From the NCBI GenBank assembly GCA_033439255.1, contig CM065882.1:1178001-1242000 (forward strand): a DNA stretch of 64,000 nt, in the 5' to 3' direction. Of this stretch, positions 55,449 through 64,000 are shown in pieces (position 1 is the first letter of the stretch; each line of letters begins with the position of its first letter). The stretch comes from Hericium rajendrae (lineage: Eukaryota > Basidiomycota > Agaricomycetes > Russulales > Hericiaceae). The notes under the pieces are model-generated. The model worked only from the letters and a program-made list of their open reading frames with translations, had not been told where the DNA came from and did not search any database. The position numbers and the translations under genes were made by a program.

Positions 55449-57212
55449 CATTTCCTGCTATGTTATATATCTTAGCACCTAATTTTATATATAATCTTGT
55501 ATGTTATACAGTACACACTTGTCATATCTTATTATACTCAGCCCGATATATGATATACACTATTATATATGCTTATACTATAGATACTTGTAATATCTAC
55601 AATTATAGTAGTAGTCTAGTTGTATGTCTAATCAAACAAGATTCAAGATTGAATATATGATCAATGTCAAACATTGTATTGTTGAACAAAGCTAATGGCC
55701 AATCACGTGATCAATAGCAGACCTTGTTCGGCCGCACAAGGTCTGGTGGCTGTGCTTAGCTTATGTCAGCAGTAGTTGATGTTGCGCTCTCTGCTCTCTC
55801 TTCTTTTCTTCAGATAGCTTTGAAGTCAGTGTGATACTACCAGTAGTGCACACTGACTACAAGGCTTGGACACGCCCAGTCCCCATCTACAGCGAGTTGC
55901 GGCTGAGGTGTCCAATGATGGTGTGGGGCCATCACCAACTTTCTGGATATCTTCTGATGATGTGGCATAGAGATCAGGCCATAGCTCTCTCAATACCACA
56001 TCAATCAGAATGAATTAAAGCTTATTAGAATCAGATTTACAATAGCTTTAGAATAGTGCCATAAACAACAAAATAGCATGACAAAATGCTGACCTATTGG
56101 ACTATATGTCTGTGATGATGTGGCAGACTGTTTGCTTTATAGCTCTGCTGATACTGCATCAATCATGATGTATGAGGGCTTGTTGAACTCAGATTTACAG
56201 TAGCTTTCTAACAATACAGTGTACAACATCATAGCACCATTGGTTGTTGAGATAGGAGACAATATTGTTTTGCTGACATGACACATAAATCGAAGAATAT
56301 CTCTGCTTGCAGTGATCCAATTTTCATATTCTAAATTGGGTTGGAAAGATGTAATCCAATGTATTTGAACACAATTTACCGTTTGTCGATTGATTGCTTC
56401 GTTGCAGAGCTATAAAGCAATCACTGTATACAGTGTATTGGCTCTCTAGGCGACTTATGCTTATGTAAGCGGGCGCTAAGACCTTGTTCGGCCGCACAAG
56501 GTCTTGTAAGATCACATGACCGAGTCTCAGGACCCACTGCTACCGATAAATTGCATTTTTTGCTCATTTTATCAATAAACAGTATGTACATTTGTTTGCT
56601 GTGTATCATTTTAGTGGCTGTATCTTTCTATAAGCAGTAAATTGTGTTGGAGACCAGCTTTCTGGTATATTAGGATTCATTTGAGAACAAGTGAATCGGT
56701 TGAGTACTGATTAAGTTAGCTGGAGTTCAAGCATTCTAGGGGGAAAATGCAGAAACAATTCGCATTCTGTGAGTTTTGCACCGATCCTGACGGCTAAGGT
56801 ACCGTCAGAAAGCTATCAATAAGTAGATTCTGATGCATTTTAGAACGAGTAAATCGGTTGAGAATTGGCCTAGTTAGCTAGGGTTCAAGCATTTTAGAAG
56901 AGGAAAAAAAGAAACACTTTGCATTCTGCGAGTTCTTAACCGATTTGGACGCATGAAGTATGGTAACAAAGCTATAAGTGAGTAGATTTAGACGCATTTG
57001 AGAATGAGTAAATCGGTGGAGAATAGACTGAGTTAGCTCAAGTTCAAGTGTTATAGAGGGAAAATGTAGAAATTCATTGCACTCTGTGACTTCTGCACAG
57101 ATCAGGATGCAGAAAATACTGTCAGAAAGCAATAAATGAGCAGATCCAGATGCATTTGAGAACAGGTAAATTGGTTGAGAACTGATCAAGTTACATTAAA
57201 TCAACAAAGTTT

Positions 57213-57289
57213 GGCCAGAGCTGGAGTTGAACCTGCAAACTCGTTAGATTGAAGATGTGTGATTATATAAGCCAACTGCCTAATGGGCA
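57213..57289 (-). repeat. tRNA-like segment A of X5
   Basis: Reverse complement of the X head segment, with box B-like GGTTCAACTCC and box A-like TTAGGCAGTTGG on minus. A relic. Confidence 0.5.
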
Positions 57290-59032
57290 TCGTCATCGTT
57301 TTGGTGTCGTTTTCACTATGAAAAGGCGGTATAGAGTAAACGATTCTAAGGAATCGTAACATAGCTGGATAAACAAACTTCATAGCTCTAATAGCTCAAT
57401 GATAGCACCTATAATGTAACCTGCAGCTATGTCAAATTTAAATTTCTCAGATGAAGATCTTGAAAGGAAGATCTCAATTTTGATTTTTGATTTTTGAGTT
57501 CTGGATGGACTGAGGCCTATGTAGCATGGCTGGAAAGTGATTAATCAGTGCATTTCAGTGCATTTTAGAACAATTAAATCGGTGGAGAACTGCCAGACTT
57601 ACCTCAAGGTCAAGATCTTGGGAGGGAGATCTCAGTTTCGAGTTTTGATTTTCGAGTCCTGGGCAGATTGGGGTCTATGTAGCATGTCTGGAAAGCGATT
57701 AATTAGTACTTTCCAGCCTAATTTAGAACAAGTGAATTGGTGAAGAACTGAGGGACTTACCTCAAGATCATTCAGATGATGATGATTGGTTGATTGCTCA
57801 CCAGGCAGATAGCCTATCACAGCTCAGAAGACATGAACTGGAAGCAGCTGTCAATGTGGTTTTGACAAGCTCTAATACATACTGGTTTGTGCAAGATTCA
57901 GAGACTTATAAAGAAATTAGTCTGCCAGCTCAGCAAGTGAGATACATACAAAACGACCAAGGTGAGCCGTCGGGTTGAGTACCTCCTGGTTCCAAACTGT
58001 CAACCACTCAGCAGATGACTTGGAGATACCCGTCGAGCCTTGCAGCCAACATGACAAGCATGCAGGATGTAAAGCTCATGAAGAAGTAAGACTTTACTGC
58101 TGGTGCTTCAAAACTGAAATTTTGATTATATAATCAGTCTTCAAAATTATAGATTTATAGGCATTTTTGTACTTATAATATACTATAAGAGTAGACATTG
58201 TACTAATGCTAATTGCTCATTGATTATATCATTTTCAGTATTAAAAAATATCAAAAAAGTCTGGCATGAACTGGAATTGAACTTGCAAACTCAAGAGAAC
58301 CACCGAGTTTTGATTATGTAATCATCATGTGATCACCACCATGGTACGGCCATACCATGGTGAACGACACGTGACCACCTTTACCATGGTACAGCCATAC
58401 CATAGTGAAGCACTGCTGCATTGAAGCTCATACTAAGACTGAATCTTTCAACAGTCATTAAATGATTTGATCACATAGTATATTGCTATATGTTATATAT
58501 ACTTATTGAGTATCCTCAATGTATACTAAAAATGATTGAGCAACATAGATCATAAAACCAAGTTGTTGTGTGAGTTCTACATGAATCATAACACATAAAA
58601 TATGACTAGAAAGTGATGAATGAGTAGCATCTGATCCACTTGAGAACAAGTGAATCAGTGAAGAATTGACTGAGATAGCTAAGGATCAAGCATACTAGCA
58701 GGAAAAATACAGAAGTGCTTCGTGTTCTACAAGTTCTGCATGGATCAAAATGCACAAAATATGGTTCAAAAGCTATGAATGAGTAGCAACTGATCCACAT
58801 GACAACACATGAATCGGTGAAGGATGAACTGAGATAACTAAGGATCAAGCATACTAGGAGGAGAAATACAGAAGTGCTTTGCATTCTACAAGTTCTACAT
58901 GGATAAACACACATAAAATACAGCTAGAAAGTGATGAATGAGTAAATTCTCATGCATTTGAGAACGAGTGAATCGGTCAAGAACTGACTGAGCTAGCTGG
59001 GAATCAAGCATCCTAGGAAAAAATACAGGAAT

Positions 59033-59458
59033 TGTCAAGACTCGGTCATAGACAGCAAAGAACCACCCAAGTCACCAGCGATGATGAGAGCGAGAGAGCA
59101 GAGAGCGACTAGCAGTGCAGTGACCTGTATTGGAGGTACAGTACGGTACAGACGAAATGAACAATCTAGGGAAATAGGCGAGCGACAGGAAGCCTATAAG
59201 TACTGGGACGACAATGGGAAAAGAACAATGGACACCATAACGGGTCGAACAATAGAGTGAGAACAATGGTGGCCAAAAGGAGAACAATGAGAGGGAGAAC
59301 AATAGGATGTCCCAAAGGGGAACAAGGGCATGGGTGAAGGATAGCCCCAGGTCATGTGAGGAAGTGAACATGTGATGGGGCTGCTGGAGCACATGACTGA
59401 TGCGATGCCTTGATGGCAGAGAAGAAGGCGGAGAGAAATGGAGCGATCTGTGACATCA
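59033..59458 (-). mobile_element. LTR of gypsy-A (3' LTR)
   Basis: A 426-bp unit with TG...CA ends (TGTCAAGACTC...GTGACATCA on plus) immediately downstream, in element orientation, of a purine-rich tract (TTAGAGAGGGGG on minus). It cuts X4's type I array. The other LTR would lie beyond the right edge, so LTR divergence, and hence age, cannot be estimated here. Confidence 0.75.
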
Positions 59459-59516
59459 CCCCCTCTCTAAGACGCACTTTCGCCTGGAGTGCATGATGAG
59501 CATGGACAGGATCGAG

Positions 59517-60097
59517 CATCAGGAAGGTTGACAACTTTCTGATTGACCTGACAATTTCTAACCCTACTGACAGCTCCTAATTGACCTGATCCACCTGAAA
59601 GCAATCTTAACAGGCAAATATCTGATCAAACTTTTACATTTAAGTAAAGACATTTATTGTCAGATATATAAGTTTGTAATCTCTAACTAATAGATATAAC
59701 AAAATCTCTGATATCTGAAATTTTCTAAATCTGAGAGTGTCTGATCTGAGATTTTTTTCAAATCTGGAGGTCAAATATCTGAAAATTATCTGCAACTGTC
59801 TGAGAGCATCTGATGGTGTCTGACACTGTCTGATCCATCTGACTGATATTTGACCTCCAGATTTGAAATCAGACACTCTCAGATTTTCAAAAATTTCAGA
59901 TATCAAAGATTTTGATATATCTATTAGTTAGAGATTAAAAACTTATATATCTGACAATAAATGTCTTTTCTTGAATGTAAAAGTCTGATCAGATATTTGC
60001 TTCTCAAGATTGCTTTCAGGTGGATCAGGTCAATCAGAAGCTGTCAGTAGGGTTAGAAATTGTCAGGTCAATCAGAAAGTTGTCAACCTTCCTGATG
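59517..60097. mobile_element. CATC-ended MITE E9 inside gypsy-A
   Basis: A 581-bp element, starting CATCAGGAAGGTTGACAACT, with inverted arms of about 120 bp or more (CTGACAATTTCTAACCCTAC pairs across it). AG is duplicated on both sides (59515-59516 and 60098-60099). It lies between the end of the chromodomain frame and the LTR. Confidence 0.9.
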
Positions 60098-61260
60098 AGG
60101 TAGATGAGTCCACGAAGATTGGGAGCCTTGAGTGCATGCGGATGGTGGGTGTAGAAGTCAGTGATTGCACCATGGGCATTGGAAAGGGAGGTACGTGAAA
60201 GCCACTGATTTTCCGAATCAGGGTAGCCTGCCCATTTGACGAGATATTCAATGCCGCGTTTGTTCCAGGTGAGATGAGCATCGAGGACAGACTCAACTTC
60301 GTACTCTTCCTCACCCTCCACAAGGTCAGGTGGTGGTGCAGGGAAGTTGGGACCATGAGCATCAGTTTCCTTGTAAGGGGACAACAGGGACGTGTGGAAC
60401 ACCGGGTGGATACGCCAGGTGGGCGGTAGCTTCAGTCGATAAGAGACTGGGCCCAGGACGTCAGTGATTTCGAAAGGTCCCAGGCGTCGATCAGCAAGCT
60501 TAGCTTTGGGTCGTGTGGTTTTGATGTTCTTGCCATCGAGCCAGACCTTGTCACCAACCTGGAAGTGGATGGTGTCATGCATATGGTCCTGGTTGTTGCA
60601 CTTCATGAGATCAGCAGCTGTTTGAAGGCTGGCCTGGACCTCAGTGCGAAGTTGTTCGAGATGACGGAAACAATCCTCGATGGCGGGTGTAGACGATGTG
60701 GGGTTGACAGTGGGGATGGCAGTGGGAATATAGCCGAGGAGCATTTCAAATGGAGCTCGGTTAGTGGCGCTGTGGATACGGTGGTTGTGCGAGAACTCAG
60801 CGTAAGGGAGCCATTGGACCCAATCATCCTGACGGTAGTTGCAGAAGGTACGAAGGAACTGCTCGAGTTCTTGATTGACACGTTCTGACTCACCGTCGGT
60901 CTGTGGATGATAGGCGGTGCTGAGGGAGGACTTAATACCAAGTTTGTCAAAGACGCCACACATGACTTTGCCTGCATACTGTGGGCCACGATCAGAGATG
61001 AGGCATTCCCAGAGGCCATAGTTCCGATAAATCCTGTCAAAAAGGATGTCGACCGTGCCATCACTGGTAATGGTCTCTTTACAAGGAGTGAAGGAGACGT
61101 GCTTTGTAAAACGGTCGATGACCACATTGATGGAGTCATAGCCTTGGCATTCTGGGAGTTTGACGATGAAGTCCGAGGTAATGTCTTGGAAGGGACGGGT
61201 AGGGATGGCATTGGGAATTGTTTCAACATGAGGGCGGTGATTTTGAACCTTGGTGGCCTG

Positions 61261-61661
61261 CATCAGGAACCTTCAAAACTTTCTGATGGATCCTGCAGAG
61301 TCTGATCAACTGCAAGACCTGATCCAGCTGCAGGCTCTAATTAGAGGTCAATTTTTGATCAGAGATTTCATATTTTGAAGTCAATAACTATTGGCAGATA
61401 TAGTAGTCATCCAACTCTAATCATTAGATGCAACAAAGTTTTCAATATCTAAAATTTACATAAATCTGAGCAGTTCTGATCAGTCTGTGAGCATTCTGCA
61501 TTGATACTTTTTTGAATCTTAAGGTCAAATATTCTGCAGCTAGCTGAGAGTAGCTGATGTTATCTGAGAGTATCTGATGTGTCTGATGTAACTGCTGCAG
61601 GTCATGCAGACACTATCAGATGCCTTGCAGGTCAAACAGAAAGTTTTGAAGGTTCCTGATG
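61261..61661. mobile_element. CATC-ended MITE E10 inside the gypsy-A integrase
   Basis: A 401-bp element, starting CATCAGGAACCTTCAAAACT and ending in the complement (AGTTTTGAAGGTTCCTGATG with one substitution). TG is duplicated on both sides (61259-61260 and 61662-61663). It sits between the integrase zinc-binding part and the integrase core. Confidence 0.9.
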
Positions 61662-64000
61662 TGGCAGGTAGCACAGCCATCAACATAATCACAAACAAAG
61701 ACAGACATACCGGGCCACCAGTAGTTGCGACTGAGGAGCTTGTAGGTCTTGTAGCATCCTGGGTGACCAGCCATGGGGGTGTCATGATGCAGCTTGATGA
61801 TGTCCCGATGAAGGTCCTTGTCAGCAGGGATGTAGACTTTGCCACGAAAGAGGATGAGGCCATCCTCGTAGTTCCATTCTTGGAGGTTCTTGACGAGGGA
61901 GCGAGGACCATTGTTCAGGATCACATCAAGGGCTTGAACAACCTCAATGTCCTTGGTCTTGACATTGCGAATGCGTTGGCGAAGATCAGCGTTGCCAATG
62001 GACTTGACAGCAGCTGGACGTGTAGCACAGATCTGGAAGTACTTGGGGTCAAGGAGGACTCGATCTGAGTTGTCATCGTCCACACCCTCTCTATGGTCAG
62101 GTCATCTCGACATGGCATCTGGCCGGTGATGAACACCGGGTTTGTGGATCAGGGTGAAGTCGAAACGAGTGAGGAAGAGAGCCCAGTGAGCTTGACAACG
62201 ACTCAGCTTTTGGGCAGACTTGAAGTATTCCAGGTTCTTATGGTCGGTCCAGATCTCCACAGTATGGGGAGAACCTTCCAGGTAGTGGCGCCAGGCTTCG
62301 AGGGCATGGATGATGGCCAGGAGTTCCTTGTCATAGATGTCATAGTTGCGTTCAGGGGCGGTGAAGGCCTTGGAGATGTAAGCAACAGGGTGCCATTGCT
62401 CGTCCTCCCCGCGCTGGGATAGGATGCCTCCTGTGGCATAGTCTGAGGCATCGACCTCAACTAGGTAGGGTTTGGATGGGTCAGGCATGATAAGGACTGG
62501 GGATGAGGTGAACGCAGCTTTAAGAGCCTCAAAGGCATGTTGACATTCAGCAGACCAGGCCCAAGGATGGTCTTTCTTGGTAAGGTCAAACATGGGACAA
62601 GCGACTTTGGAGAAGTCCTGGATAAAGCGTCGATAGAAGTTGCCAAAGCCAACAAAGGACTGGACGTCCTTGACATTACGAGGGGCAGGCCATTCAGCAA
62701 TGCCTGCAACCTTGATGGGGTCCATGGCGAGCATGTTATGGGAGACGATGAGACCGAGGAACTCAACTGAGGGCTGCTCGAAAGAGCACTTCTCTGGTTT
62801 GAGGAAGAGGTCATTGTCCTGGAGGCGTTGGAGGACCTTGCGCACAAGGTCGCGATGTTCTTCGAGGGTTTCGGTGAAAATGAGGATATCGTCCATGTAG
62901 ATGACGACTTTGCCTGTGTCGATGAGATCCTTGAAAAGTTCATTCATCATTCCTTGGAACGTGGCAGGGGAGTTTGTAAGACCAAAAAACATCACCAGGG
63001 GTTCAAAGAGATCGCGGTTGGTTTTGAAGGCAGCTTTCCATTCGTTGCCCTCCTTGATGCGAACGTTGTTGTAACCCCAACGAACGTCCATCTTGGAGAA
63101 GACTTTGGCACCCTTGAGCTTGTCAATGAGTTCAGAGATGAGGGGCAGGGGATATTCATTCTTGATGGTGCCTTTGTTGAGGGTGCGATAGTCCTGGACG
63201 GGGCGTAGTTTTCCATCCTTTTTCTTGATAAAGAAGAAGGGACTCGCCATAGGAGATTTGGAAGGACGGATGTAGCCTTTCTTGACCTGGTCATCAAGGA
63301 ATGAATCGAGGTCCTCCTGCTCAGTAGGAGCCATGGGATAGACCTTGCAGGAGCGGGGTTCAAACCCATCTTTCAGGTCAATGGCGTGATCCCAAGGGCG
63401 ACGTTCGGGGAGGCGATGGGAGGATTCCTCGTCGAAGACAGGTTGGAAATCCTGATACTGAGGGGGAACCATCTCAGCAAAGGACTTCTCTGCAACACGA
63501 GTGGCCACACGCTCAGCCAGTTTCTGAGCATTGGTGAAAGAGCGACGGATACGGATGGTGTGTTGGTAGTCGGGGTCGTCGTCTGGTGGGGGTGGTGTGT
63601 CCCAGTCAGAGAGAACACCGGCTAGGCGAAGGCCCTCTTCAACCCAGTCATCATCGACATTAGGTCGGGGGTCATCGTCCTCGGTGAATAGGCGTGCAGG
63701 GACTTTGGACAGGTGGATGCAGCAAAGGCGGACACCTTGGACTCAGCGGGCAGGAATCACGTATTTGGGAAGTGGAGCAGCGACAAATGGTGGGGGCAGT
63801 GGGAGCAATGGAGGGGGGCAAGGTGGGGGGAGCAGTACTGCAGCAGTGCTGAGGACTGGTGGACGAGGGGCTGACTGGCAGCGTTCAGTGCGAGTGGACA
63901 GGTTCTTGACCAGGGGTTTATTCAGAGTGCAAGAGGGAGGGCAGCGAGTCATGTCGACACGACGAGAGACCCAATCAATTTCAGGGTTGTGCTCCTGTAA

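Larger units (their letters stand above)
49531..57358 (-). mobile_element. Composite element X5 nested in Y2
   Basis: X tail on the left (TTGGTGGAAGAGGGCC, 49531) and X hairpin on the right (57341-57358), with AC on both sides (49529-49530 and 57359-57360). The uninterrupted host sequence is seen in Y1 near 42912. Between the ends lie Y4-like DNA (to 50785), W, a Y-like unit (51485-52735), W, the 26-bp-palindrome unit (55719-56504), type I-like units and tRNA-like A (57213-57289). Inserted into it are E7 and E8. The block corresponds to X5' in inverted order. Confidence 0.65.
46305..57453 (-). mobile_element. Y element Y2 inside X4, split by X5
   Basis: Ends CATCTGAG at 46305 and CTCAGATG at 57453 with AA on both sides (46303-46304 and 57454-57455). 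This is the complement of Y1's TT at the same site in X, so Y1 and Y2 descend from one insertion. Y2 parts are 46305-49530 and 57359-57453: tail-side AGCTATG zone, TATA box (47187-47195, minus), intron 47606-47653 and hairpin (47652-47685) on plus, and minisatellite with partly lost CG (47700-48880). It contains a solo LTR (48884-49264) and X5. Confidence 0.75.
46157..59032 (-). mobile_element. Composite repeat X, copy 4 (X4), with nested Y2 and X5
   Basis: Minus orientation. Tail 46157-46304, then Y2 inserted (46305-57453), then type II units (57454-57770), the segment that is inverted in X2 (here in normal orientation), the residual open frame on plus (57900-58120), tRNA-like B (about 58245-58330), palindromes (about 58335-58400) and type I units (58560-59030). 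The head is missing because gypsy-A's LTR starts at 59033; the remainder may lie beyond the window. Confidence 0.7.
59459..64000 (-). mobile_element. Ty3/gypsy element with chromodomain (gypsy-A), runs off the window
   Basis: Minus strand. N to C: a region before RT (from the window edge to about 63500), then RT (PMASPFFFIKKKDGKLRPVQ at about 63230; VVIYMDDILIF at about 62900), RNase H (LVEVDASDYATGGILSQRGE at about 62460), the integrase zinc-binding part (ending GCATC near 61670), the integrase core (TSDFIVKLPE, STAYHPQTDGESERVNQELE) and a chromodomain (YLVKWAGYPDSENQWLSRTS at about 60200). It is interrupted by MITEs E10 and E9 and otherwise open over long stretches, with few breaks. This suggests a comparatively young insertion, younger than X4, which it interrupts. 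Confidence 0.92.

Noticed and set aside
25938-59032. Centromere or pericentromere assignment
   Set aside because: Nested repeats and a near-nucleosomal tandem period are suggestive, but nothing in the sequence alone identifies centromeric function.

Overview
The window looks like a transposon-dense, probably heterochromatic stretch of an Agaricomycete (mushroom-forming basidiomycete) genome. The evidence is several Plavaka-type transposases, a fungal DDE_3 (IS630/Tc1-mariner) transposase with roughly 60-nt GT-AG introns, chromodomain Ty3/gypsy and Ty1/copia fossils, and many short introns with CTRAY-type branch sites. I see no convincing intact host housekeeping gene, no real tRNA or rRNA gene, and no CRISPR array. 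The genus cannot be fixed from the sequence.

Layout. 1-1.1 kb: degraded coding-like sequence. 1.35-7.0 kb: two broken Plavaka transposases on the minus strand around a broken spliced gene; the first carries a CATC-ended MITE and a tiny poly(A)-tailed retroposed insert. 7.0-9.6 kb: first copy of a composite repeat called X here (terminal hairpin, tRNA-like segment, two kinds of ~157-165-bp tandem unit, second tRNA-like segment). 9.9-14.4 kb: a MITE split by a 4.1-kb two-gene Tc1/mariner element. This holds a transposase with one nonsense codon and, convergent to it, a nine-exon 589-codon accessory gene whose reading frame looks intact. 15.0-15.7 kb: Plavaka N-terminal fragment. 16.6-25.9 kb: LTR-retroelement fossils (gypsy-B, copia, a gypsy-A fragment) and inverted copies of an LTR with tRNA-arm-like modules. 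25.9-30.0 kb: second X copy, another such LTR, a foldback MITE and a hAT 3' end.

30-59 kb: nested non-coding repeats forming a large imperfect inverted duplication centred near 46.0 kb. X copies carry ~2.9-kb elements called Y (ends CATCTG/CAGATG, 2-bp target duplications). These have an AGCTATG-rich subterminal zone, a TATA-containing divergent promoter region, conserved short introns, a hairpin at a 3' splice site and a CG- or CA/TG-rich minisatellite. Insertions present in one arm and absent in the other give clean empty sites. 59.0-64.0 kb: gypsy-A on the minus strand (one LTR, chromodomain, integrase, RNase H, reverse transcriptase), interrupted by two MITEs and running off the window.

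How the parts relate. The mobile autonomous parts are Plavaka, Tc1/mariner, hAT and the LTR elements. X, Y and the CATC MITEs carry no recognisable transposase and must be mobilised in trans; Plavaka is a candidate driver of the CATC-ended group, by inference only. The strongest unexplained signals are the two-gene Tc1/mariner element, the tandem array whose units each carry an intron-like segment, and the Y-element splice/hairpin module with compensatory changes.
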